Of a stretch of DNA of 64,000 nucleotides, positions 1-10,500 are shown piece by piece (positions within the stretch are counted from its first letter, which is position 1; each line of letters starts with the position of its first letter). The position numbers and the translations under genes are program-made. The DNA lies in the NCBI RefSeq assembly GCF_013106755.1, contig NZ_WHPF01000004.1, forward strand, positions 124,001 to 188,000, read 5' to 3'. The notes under the pieces are model-generated. The model was not told the origin of the DNA, did not search any database, and saw only the letters and a program-made list of their open reading frames with translations. This stretch comes from Limnovirga soli. GTDB taxonomy: Bacteria > Bacteroidota > Bacteroidia > Chitinophagales > Chitinophagaceae.

Positions 1-164
1 ACGTTCTCTTGTTGCATCTGCAATTTGATAGTATTTGCGGATGAATTATTCCTAAAATGGAATGAAATGGTATGTTATTTCTGTACAAAAAATATGAAGT
101 GTTTAATTCGAAGTTCATATACTTTTTTTATTGCATTTATTACACAAAAAGTAATCATTTTGGA

Positions 165-3100
165 ATGAGAAATTACTTATTTATTGTAATGTTATTACTG
201 GCAGGAAGAGTATATGGACAAGATTCAGTAAAAGCGCAAATACCGGAGAGTTTTAATGAAAAAATTAATAATTCAATAATAGAAAATGCTTCCAATTACC
301 TTGATGTAATAAGCACTAAGTATGTCAAAATCAACAAGAACATAGAAAATAAAAATCTACAATATCTAAAAACTATTCAAAAGGAGGACGAACTAATTCG
401 CCAAAGGTTACAAATGATATTTAGTAAAAAGGAGAAAGTATTGTATGCAGGTATTGCAGAAAAATATAAGTTCTTTCATAACAAAATGGAAAGACTAGCT
501 AGTCCAAACAAAAATGTTGCTAACGGAAATATTGCAAGACTTGATAGTATTGAGGTAGCTATTGATTTTATTAAAATGAATGCGTTGGAAACACCAGGTT
601 ATGCTTGGGGTAGGATACAAAAAATGGAGGCTCTATCTAAGCAGATACAAACATTTCAATCAAGGTTACAACAATCAAATGACTTGTTGTCCTTTCTGTT
701 TGGAAGAATTGAATCTTTAAAATTGGTATTAGAAAATGCAGGTCTAAATAAAAATTTGGTAAGACTGCAAAAACTGGCTGTAGAATATCAGCAACAAATT
801 ATTGCGTATAAAATAATGGTTACCAGTTTTGAAGAGGATGAAAATAAAGTTGTTGAAATACTAAATACAAGTGCGGAATTTCAAAAATATATGCAAACGA
901 GGCTTATAACATTAAGATCAAAGGAGATGCTAATGATACATCAGCAAATCAATAGGGCACCCCAACATATACAGACAAAGAACAGTTCAGGTAATTGGTA
1001 TTATTTATCTGATACAAATGAGATTCAAGAATTACACCCTAATCTGATTTTCGTAGGGATCAAGCGTAATGCTTGTAAATCATTTTTATACATCTATTTG
1101 GACACAAATCATTCAGCGCAAATTTTAACTTCAAATAGTATCAGAACACCAAAAAGTCTGGTATTTCCAGTACAACCTGTCAAAAATCCATTTTTAAAAA
1201 TTCATGGCAATATTTATTACAATGTATTTTATCAATCCAATGTTGACACGCCATATTTGGAACAAGACTTATACCAGCATACCATCAGGACATATCTGGA
1301 TGTCACAGTAAAAAATCAATATCCTCTTAAGGTAAATTTCACCACACGGTTTAGCAATTCATCTGTATTTAAGGATTTTAGTGGACTTGGTTTTCAGTTC
1401 AATACACAATCCTTTAAAAATACTATCAGGGCAAATCTGGAAAATTGGGCATTGCAGCAATTAAGTCAAAAAGTGTCATTAGACAAATTAAAGGATCTTT
1501 TAGAACGTAAAAAGAATGAGTTAGCTACACTTGGGTCCTGGATTAATGGGCCATCTACTGCACAACGTCTTATTGAAGAACGGGAACGTGCATTTCTCAA
1601 AGGCAAACAAATAATTGATACGAGTGCTTATAGTATAGTCAACAATCCTATAACAATGGATGTGGATGATCTGGATCAAATAGCAGTATCGAAATACTCA
1701 ATTAATTCCGGGAAAAGACAGGCATGGTATTCATACCTAAATGCATCGAAAGATAGCCTATTTTCAAAAGCGGATTTTGATAGTGCCAAGGTCAATAAGT
1801 ATGACAGCATCTTTACTTCTTTTGAAGCTGTTTATGAGAATAACAAAAGGAAATATGATTCACTCAGCAAGGAGGTTTCGGGGCTTCAACAAAAATATGA
1901 GGAAGATAAAACGGCATATAATAACATCCGAACTCAGTTAGCTGGGGACCTTACACAAATAAAGGATGTAAATAAATTGGCTGAAAAACTAAAGACATTA
2001 CAACTTCCTGACACCTTACTGCCAAAAGGATATAAAACACTATTGGCAATAAAATCATTTGGTATTGGACGCACTATGTTGGATTATTCAGAATTATCTG
2101 TAAAGAATATCAATATAACCGGACTCCAGGTAGAATATAACCCGTCGTGGTATATTGCAGTAGCAAGTGGGGTAGTTGATTATCGGTTCAGGGATTTTAT
2201 TGTTAATGATGGTGGCAGACCAAAACAATACCTAAACATAGTTCGAGTTGGTAAAGGTATAAAGGAAGGGAATAATGTAATATTCACCTTCTATGGTGGC
2301 AAAAAGCAATTATATAACTATTATGTTTCCAGTACGGTCAATAATCCCAATCAACCATCTCCCAATTATCATCTGACTGGTTTTACTATAGAGACCCGCC
2401 GTCAACTTGATGCCAATAATTATGTCATTCTGGAGGTGGGTAAATCCTCATTGCCCTATTATCTCCTTAATACAAATAAGCAAAGTCTTATTGGCAGTAC
2501 ATTTTTGTTTAAGAACCGCAGTAATGAAGCTTATTCTATCAAATTAGCCTCCTATATACCCGCGACCCGTACAAAAGTTACCGGATTTTATAAACACATG
2601 GGAGCGAATTTTCAATCCTTTACATTATTTACCACGAATGCAACACAAAGTGCATGGTCTATAAAAGCCGAGCAGCCATTATTTAAACACAAACTCAATA
2701 TTGTAGGGGCAATTAGAAAAAATGATTTTTCAAACCCCTATCTCGCTAATAGTTTTCAAAGCAATACTGTATTTAAAAGTATCCAGGCAACAATGCGAAT
2801 AAAAAAAATGCCTATTGTTTCGGTTGGTTATTTCCCAAGTTCACAACTGACCAAACTCAATGATTCTCAATTTGTAGAAAACCTGTTTTATACGTTTGTG
2901 GGTACCGTCAGCCATTACTATAAATATCGTGGCACTCAGATGAATACGCTGATATCCTACACACAATTTTATAACAAACAGACTGATAGTAATTTTGTGT
3001 ACTTCAATACAAAAAATATCCTGATAAGCCAATTTGTCTTTCTTTCAAAATGTAGCCTTCAACTCAATATCTCAGCAGCGTCAAATACTACATACAATCT

Positions 3101-3344
3101 ATTTGGTATTGGCGGGAATGTACAATATCAAGCAAGGAAATGGGTAAGTATTGGTGGGGGATTAAAATACAATCGGCAAACTGTTATCAGTAATGAACAA
3201 ACAGGATTCAATCTTAATGCAACGATTAAAGTACCAAAACTTGGCGAGTTCCAGTTTTTTGGTGAAAAAGGTTTTCTGCCGGGGATTAACCGGCAATTGG
3301 TTCAAAACAATGTAGGCCGGTTTACCTATTACAAAAATTTCTAA
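165..3344 (+). CDS. Secreted/outer-membrane coiled-coil plus beta-barrel-like protein
   Basis: I do not recognise a named family. The reading frame is open from base 72, but the ATG at 165 is preferred because it begins a clean signal peptide (MRNYLFIVMLLLAGRVYGQ, cleavage after the Gly/Gln boundary), giving 1059 aa. Residues ~20-290 are rich in Lys/Glu/Gln and look alpha-helical or coiled-coil. The middle has further helical stretches. From about residue 640 on, the chain alternates hydrophobic and polar residues with many Tyr/Phe/Asn and ends in an aromatic residue (YYKNF), as in outer-membrane beta-barrels. It lies 15 nt before the Fn3-like gene and heads a run of same-strand genes ending in the RHS toxin, so a role in export or anchoring of those giant proteins is inferred from position only. 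Confidence 0.75.
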   Translation: MRNYLFIVMLLLAGRVYGQDSVKAQIPESFNEKINNSIIENASNYLDVISTKYVKINKNIENKNLQYLKTIQKEDELIRQRLQMIFSKKEKVLYAGIAEKYKFFHNKMERLASPNKNVANGNIARLDSIEVAIDFIKMNALETPGYAWGRIQKMEALSKQIQTFQSRLQQSNDLLSFLFGRIESLKLVLENAGLNKNLVRLQKLAVEYQQQIIAYKIMVTSFEEDENKVVEILNTSAEFQKYMQTRLITLRSKEMLMIHQQINRAPQHIQTKNSSGNWYYLSDTNEIQELHPNLIFVGIKRNACKSFLYIYLDTNHSAQILTSNSIRTPKSLVFPVQPVKNPFLKIHGNIYYNVFYQSNVDTPYLEQDLYQHTIRTYLDVTVKNQYPLKVNFTTRFSNSSVFKDFSGLGFQFNTQSFKNTIRANLENWALQQLSQKVSLDKLKDLLERKKNELATLGSWINGPSTAQRLIEERERAFLKGKQIIDTSAYSIVNNPITMDVDDLDQIAVSKYSINSGKRQAWYSYLNASKDSLFSKADFDSAKVNKYDSIFTSFEAVYENNKRKYDSLSKEVSGLQQKYEEDKTAYNNIRTQLAGDLTQIKDVNKLAEKLKTLQLPDTLLPKGYKTLLAIKSFGIGRTMLDYSELSVKNINITGLQVEYNPSWYIAVASGVVDYRFRDFIVNDGGRPKQYLNIVRVGKGIKEGNNVIFTFYGGKKQLYNYYVSSTVNNPNQPSPNYHLTGFTIETRRQLDANNYVILEVGKSSLPYYLLNTNKQSLIGSTFLFKNRSNEAYSIKLASYIPATRTKVTGFYKHMGANFQSFTLFTTNATQSAWSIKAEQPLFKHKLNIVGAIRKNDFSNPYLANSFQSNTVFKSIQATMRIKKMPIVSVGYFPSSQLTKLNDSQFVENLFYTFVGTVSHYYKYRGTQMNTLISYTQFYNKQTDSNFVYFNTKNILISQFVFLSKCSLQLNISAASNTTYNLFGIGGNVQYQARKWVSIGGGLKYNRQTVISNEQTGFNLNATIKVPKLGEFQFFGEKGFLPGINRQLVQNNVGRFTYYKNF

Positions 3345-3359
3345 AACAAGGAAAGCATT

Positions 3360-4466
3360 ATGTATAAGAAGCTCGTATTCCTTTCAGCACTGCTTATAGC
3401 AATTTCTGCTAAAGCACAATTGACCATGACGGTGGAAGCACCGCCTTCTGGTCTGTTTTATAAAACCCAATTATGGAATATTTTAATGATTAATAGCGGT
3501 ACTGATGCCACGCAAATGAGTATTGAACTAATACTAACCAATAGCAGTGGTCAAACAGTATTAACAGGCACCACTCCATTTATTCCTGTCAGTGCTGGCA
3601 CAAAACAGTTACAGGCCGCGGATTTTTCACCTATTCAATATGAGTACCTTTCAACTGAAGTAACAGATCATGATCCTAATGGCTTTTTACCTATTGGAAC
3701 TTATGATGCATGTTATAACTTAAATGTAATTGATCAGGGGCACCCCAAACAGTTGCAGCAAGATTGCATCAGTATCACTGTAGAACCTCTAAGCCCGCCA
3801 ATACTCAGTCTACCCTTAAATGAAAGTGTTTCTGAAAATCCATATCCTCAATTCACCTGGTTACCACCAGTCCCATTAAATATGTTTAGTTTACTAACAT
3901 ATGATTTTGTATTGGTGGAAGTTCAGGAAGGGCAAACCTCAGCGGAAGCCATTGTACAAAATATGCCAGTTTATTTCCACAGCAATGAATCAAATATTTT
4001 TATTAATTACCCAGCCTCTGGTACACCCCTGGATACAGGCAAATTATATGCGTGGCAGGTCATAGCAAAGAATGAAGATGTCTTTGCGGCCCAAAGTGAA
4101 GTCTGGACATTCAAGGTAAGGGAAGACAGTCTTTGGTCAGTGCTTGCTGATGGACAATCTTTTGTAAAACTTACACAGGACCCCGTATCTGTAATAACAT
4201 GCCAGGATATTTTAAAAATGTATTACAACAATGAGGCAGATGATACCAGTCTGGTATACAGTATTTCCAGTTTGGCCAACGAAGATTTAGGTGCTGTAGT
4301 AAAAACGGGAACTATACCGATTCAATTTGGTGAAAATTTTATTGAATTACCATTAACCAATGGAGATCGGTTGTTGGAAGGCAAAGTCTATTTGTTTTCT
4401 GTGATTAATTCACGTAATGAAAATTGGGGAATAAAAATAATGTATCAGCAAGGTACAAATCAATAA
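3360..4466 (+). CDS. Secreted Fn3/TANFOR-like surface protein
   Basis: 368 aa with a signal peptide (MYKKLVFLSALLIAISAKAQ). An Ig/Fn3-like segment at ~20-140 is followed by a second domain at ~145-255 with the pattern P.L..P.....V...P.FTW.P, a Y.F.LVEV strand and a YAWQV.A strand ending in WTFKV. This second domain closely resembles the one in the protein at 59605-61296; the same pattern is typical of Bacteroidota secreted proteins sometimes labelled TANFOR domain (that label is tentative). No catalytic residues are seen. It sits between the barrel-like gene and the first giant RHS-type gene, with short spacing, and is probably co-transcribed. A structural or adhesive role at the cell surface is inferred. 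Confidence 0.7.
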   Translation: MYKKLVFLSALLIAISAKAQLTMTVEAPPSGLFYKTQLWNILMINSGTDATQMSIELILTNSSGQTVLTGTTPFIPVSAGTKQLQAADFSPIQYEYLSTEVTDHDPNGFLPIGTYDACYNLNVIDQGHPKQLQQDCISITVEPLSPPILSLPLNESVSENPYPQFTWLPPVPLNMFSLLTYDFVLVEVQEGQTSAEAIVQNMPVYFHSNESNIFINYPASGTPLDTGKLYAWQVIAKNEDVFAAQSEVWTFKVREDSLWSVLADGQSFVKLTQDPVSVITCQDILKMYYNNEADDTSLVYSISSLANEDLGAVVKTGTIPIQFGENFIELPLTNGDRLLEGKVYLFSVINSRNENWGIKIMYQQGTNQ

Positions 4467-4507
4467 AGCTATTCAGGAATCAAGAATCAATACTAAAAAA
4501 TAAGACA

Positions 4508-7500
4508 ATGATATACGCCCTCTCCCAGAAGTATCAAAAATCAGTGGCCCTGCTGCTTATTACGGTCTTTTATGCTGAGTTTGTACTTGCTGGTTATAAT
4601 CAGATAAGACAGAACAATCAGGCGCGATATCAGGCCAATAGTAACAGCTATATCAAGAGCGGGAAAAATGAATTTTTAAATAATATGGCTAGCAGTTCTG
4701 ATAATGGGGGTATAGAAGAATTTGCTTTTTCCAAAAATGATGAGTCTTTCGAATTGATGACATCAGGTGAGGTTCCTTACAACATTGTAGAGGATTCAAC
4801 AGAAATCAGTGGCCCCTCCCAGCCCGAAATGTCCTCTTTTAAATCGGTAGGGAGTGATAATATGGTTGACCTATTTACAGGGGATTTCTCATACAATGTC
4901 CCATTAATGGATGTTGGAGGTTATCCTGTCAATATTTTTTATAAAAGTGGTATTTCGATGGATCAGGAGGCAAGTTGGGTGGGGCTTGGCTGGAATATAA
5001 ACCCCGGGACTATTACCCGTAATATGCGTGGATTACCGGATGATTTTGATGGCAGTAATGATCAGATAAAGAAGACACAAAGTATAAAGGAGAATAAAAC
5101 AATTGGCGCAACACTAGGTGCTGATTTTGAATTATTTGGTTTGCCGAGTGCTTCATACACCATAGGTGCCTCATATAATACGTATAAGGGATGGGGTTTG
5201 GAAACGGGAATTAATGCGTCCCTTATGTCAGGAGATCCCAGTAAAGGTGGTTTAACTGGCGGCATGTCCTTATCGCTTAATAATAGTACCCAGGATGGAT
5301 TAACTGTTACCCCTTCAATATCTCTAACGCTTTCAAAAAAAATGGGTGATGACATGGATGGTGCGATTGGAAGTAGCACTCTTAGCAATTCATTGAGTTA
5401 TAATACCAGGTCTGGATTAAAAGCCCTTCAGGTTTCAACAGGTTTTAATGTAAAAACCTTTCAACGTGGGGAGGTAGGTAATATTTCTGGAGACTTGTTC
5501 TCTTCCTCTATTTCATTTGCTTCACCTTCTTATACCCCAACAATTTCAATTCCGTATACCAGCAGGCAGATAACTTTTACCGGAAAACTAGGTAATGAAA
5601 AATGGGGGGCATTTAATAATGCTTCTGTGAGCGCATATTTTTCCAGAAATGCTATTGCTGCTTTAGATACGACTATTTCAATGCCTGCATATGGGTATTT
5701 AAACTATCAATCGGCCTCAGGTAACCTATCGGCATTGCTTGATTTTAACCGGGAAAAAGATATTCCCTACCATGAAAAACCAGTGGTGCCAAATATAGGT
5801 GTCCCATCATATACTTATGATTTATTTTCTATAGCCGGGGAGGGGACAGGAGGTATGTTCCGAGCCTATCGTGGAGATATAGGCTATGTGTATGACCACC
5901 TGATGAGTTCTAAAAGTGAATCGGAATCATTTAGTGGTGATGTGGGAATAGGTGCCCTGGTGCATGTGGGTGTTGATCTCAATCAAAATTATGCGGTAAC
6001 ACAAACCGGTCCATGGATAAATAATAATGCACTTAAAAATAGTATCGGATTTAAAAAATCCGATTCAGTCTTTGAAGCAGCTTATTTTAGAAACCCCGGC
6101 GAAAAATCAGTTAACTCCAAAGCATTTTATGATGCAGTAGGAGGGGATGATGTAGTGACGGCAGATCTATATCAGGCTTCCATAAGTAGCCCTGACATCA
6201 TTGCAACAAATAATCTAAAGCGGTATCGTAATGCAGTTCAAGTTGGGACAAGTGTTTTGTCTTCTGCTGTGTATAAGAAAAAAAGAGACAAGCGCAGTGA
6301 AATAATTACCTATCTCACTGCACAGGAAGCAAGTACTGTTGGACTTTCAAAATACATAGAAAATTATACGGTGAACCGGTGGGGGCTCAGAAACTGTAAT
6401 AAAAATTTCAGCGGGTCCGTTGATACCATGAAAATTAATGATACAGTCTCCATTGAAAAAAGGGTCAATAGTTTTCGAAAGGCAAATCATATTTCCGAAA
6501 TCAATGTACTCAACCCGGATGGCAGGAGGTATGTTTATGGGATACCTGTATATAACCTTCTTGAAAAAGATGTAACTGCATCTGTAAATGCTGTAAATGG
6601 TAATATGCAGGAAGGGATAGTGAAGTTTAATGCTGAGGCAGATAATCCTATAAAACATCCGGATTCGACTTCGATTGGCAGAGACAATTATTATAGTAAG
6701 GAGGAAATTCCCGGATATGCCCACTCGTTTCTATTAACTGCAATTCTTTCATCTGATTATTCAGATATCACCGGAGACGGAATTTCAGACGATGACCTTG
6801 GGGATGCAATAAAATTTAATTATTCAAAGGTTTCTGGCATTGCAAATCCGTACCAGTGGCGAGCACCTTATATTACGGATAGTGCTACTTACAATGAAGG
6901 TCTTAGAACAGATTTACGTGATGACCGGGCCAGTTATATCTATGGGAAGAAGGAGTTGTGGTATATCAATTCTATTGAATCCAAAAACATGATTGCGACA
7001 TTTACGTTGGATACCACTGCGGATAGATTACCGGCAGATGAAAATGGGTATAAAAACGGTGTACGTGCCGCAAGAAAACTAACCGCAATCAAATTATATT
7101 CCAAGGCAGATTTCTTGCAAAATGGCGTTAATGCCAAACCTATCAAAACAGTACATTTTGAATACAGTTATGCATTATGCCCTGGCGTTAACAGACCAGT
7201 TAATGCAACTACAGGAAAATTGACACTTACCGGCGTATGGTTTAGTTACAATGGGAACACTAAAAAGCAAAACTATTATCGATTTTATTATAATACACTT
7301 AATCCCAATTACACCACCAAATCAAATGATAAGTGGGGGACATACAAAGATCCCATGCAAAACCCCGGATCTGTGTCAACGAATTATATCAGCAATGCTG
7401 AATACCCATATGCTATACAGGTAGATAGTTTAGCAGCAAAAAATGCTGCCGCATGGACATTGGATTCTATTGTCCTGCCTTCTAAAGCAAGTATAAAAGT

Positions 7501-10500
7501 GAATTATGAAAGTGATGATTATGCATTTGTTCAAAATAAGCGGGCCATGCAAATGTTTAAGGTCATGGGTTTTAAACAAGATACCTCAGATATCCTTACT
7601 CAAAACCTATATGATGTGTTAACAACAAATGGTAACCTGATAGTCTATGCAAAAGTTACGGATAATGTGTCTAATGCGCAGGAGGTCTTTAATAAATACC
7701 TGCAGGGAATAAATAAACTATTTTTCAAATTACACATTGCATATGGGGCCGGATACGAATTTGTGCCTTGCTATGCTGATATAGATTTAAGTGGCGGGGC
7801 GAATCAGGCATACGGAATCGTTTCCGGTGACAGCAAACAAATCTATTTCAAAATAAAAGGCATTAATATCAATGCCAATGGAGATGGTAATTATAGCCCG
7901 CTTGCAAAGGCTGCCACAGGGTTTTTGCGGTTGAATTTACCTTCACTTGCCTACCCCGGATCCGATGTTGGGGATAAGGTTGACTTGAAAGAAGCGGTAT
8001 CAATGGTGGTGGGGCTAATTACCAATGTAACCGATGCTTTTTCCCAATTTGATGTAGGGGCCATGTGGAAAGGTTTGGGAAATCATTTTGACAGCAGCCG
8101 ATCCTTTGTAAGATTAAATAATCCAGTATATAAAAAATTGGGTGGAGGGTTACGTGTAAAGAAAATAATGATTTATGATAATTGGAAAGCGATGACAACG
8201 GTTAACTCGGTTCCTGGTCAGCGTGAATCTATTTATGGTCAGGAATATACCTATACAACATCTAAAGAAATTAATGGTGTACAGACAAAAATCAGTAGTG
8301 GCGTAGCTTGCTATGAACCCTCAATTGGCGGTGAAGAAAACCCATGGAAACAACCACTTGAATATGTTGAAAAGGTGGGCCCTTTGGCACCAACCGCACT
8401 AGGATATACAGAAACTCCTTTGGGTGAAGGATTTTTTCCATCCGCTTTTGTAGGATATAGTCAGGTAAATGTCCGTTCCATACATGCTGATACAGTAAAA
8501 TCATCAAATGGATATGAAGTAACCAAATTTTTTACCACATATGATTTTCCAACAATTACTGATTTTACAACATTAATTGACAACAAGAAAAGATATAAAC
8601 CGGCTATCGCAAATTTTTTACATATAAATGCAAAACATTTTATAGCAGTATCTCAGGGATTTAAAATTGAACTCAATGACATGAATGGCAAAATGCGTTC
8701 CCATGCCAGTTACCCCAAAACAGATTCATTAAATGCCATAGCTTTTTCGGAAAATTTTTATCGGGTGGATGACCAAAGCGCAGAGTTTAAACACCTGTCT
8801 AATAGGGCGTATGTAATTGATCCATCAGGGGTGGTAGATACAACTGGTACTATTGGTAAGGATATCGAATTAATGGCGGATTTGAGGGAACAGCGTTCCG
8901 TCACAGAAGGGGCAAATATCCAGTTAAATGTCGATGTAATTCCATTGATATTTCCATTGGGAGTCACTCCATTTCCTATACCCTCATTATGGTTTATGCC
9001 GCAAAGGGAAGAAGATTTGTACAGGTCAGTAGCCATGACAAAGGTAATCCAGCGCTATGGGGTTCTTGATAGTGTGATACAGGTAGATAAGGGGAGCAGG
9101 GTTTCATCAAAAAATTTATTGTTTGATAGTGAGACTGGGGATGTTTTATTAACAAAAACGCAGAATGAATTTAACGATCCTGTTTACAATTTTACTTATC
9201 CGGCACACTGGGCATATAGCGGTATGGGCCCTGCGTATAAAAATATTCAGGCAATATTTAATTCTGACTCTTCAAATATGGTAACCATCAGTAATGGTGT
9301 ACTTAGTTCAACCAGTAAATACCCTGGGATGGTTAATTATTTTGAAAGTGGGGATGAAATACTTGCAACAGGGTATGAGAAAACTGGAGAAATAGCACCT
9401 GGTACAGATTGCTGGGGCAACGAAACTGCATGTAGTCAAAATATTTGGGCAACCAGTATGACTTCTAAATTGATTTGGGCGATTGACGCAAAAAAATCCG
9501 ACCCTTCCAGTACAGCAGGTGTGTTTTTTATTGATAGAAATGGAGCTCCTTACAGTGCTACAAACCTGCGATTAAAAATAATACGATCAGGAAGACGCAA
9601 TATGAGTATGAACCCAGTTGGGTCGCTCACTTTTCTTAGTAACCCGCTAAAAACAGTATCAGGAAAATTAATGCTGGTACTGGATAGTAACTCAAATGTG
9701 GTAGCAAGTTCTGCTCTAGGAATAAAAGATTACTGGAAAGCTGCTGAATCAAGAAAGCCAACCCCGATTGATTATACTTGCACCTGTGCGCCACTTAAGG
9801 CACTTTTTGATTATTTAATTGCTTCGCAAAGGCTTTTTATTCAACAATCAAATGGAGTTACCGTTGATTCAATTGTACGTGCAGCCTCACTTGCAGGATA
9901 TCCTGTTAACATAAATGACTGCGGTTTATTATCTTCAAATAAAACGGGATTATTTTATGCGTTGACAACCGGAATATCAGGTACAATTTACAGAGCACAG
10001 ATAGGGAATGTAACTATAGCCATAACCTCAAATGTATCTAAACAAATTTCCTTTTATAGCCTCCAAAGTAAGGCTTGTGGCAATGACGGTAAGGTATATT
10101 ATCAGGATAATTCCAGGATACTTTATAATTATCAAGCTTACAATCATGACTCTATTAGCCTACCTGTGTACTACACTAATTGTAATGGTACAGGAGGCTC
10201 TAATGTAATAAATGTATTGCCATATTCACTTTCTACTTGCTTTTATGCCTTAAGAGGTCAAATAAGCCCTCCGTCATATGTTGACACAATGCTTTGCAAT
10301 CCTGTAACCACACAATCTTGTGATACAAACGCCATATTCCTGAGTGTAGAAGCTTGCAGTAATTGCCCTGCAAACAACTGTTACAATGCAATTTTAGATA
10401 CAATAATCAATCCATATGTATATGGGATATTGGGAAACTGGCGGTCTGACAAAGACTATGTATACTATGGCGACAGACAACAAACAGATTTTACAAATGC

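Noticed and set aside
5062-5388. Minus-strand open frame of 108 codons and similar frames inside the giant genes
   Set aside because: They lie wholly within well-supported plus-strand genes in another frame, with no start context or motif; they are shadows.
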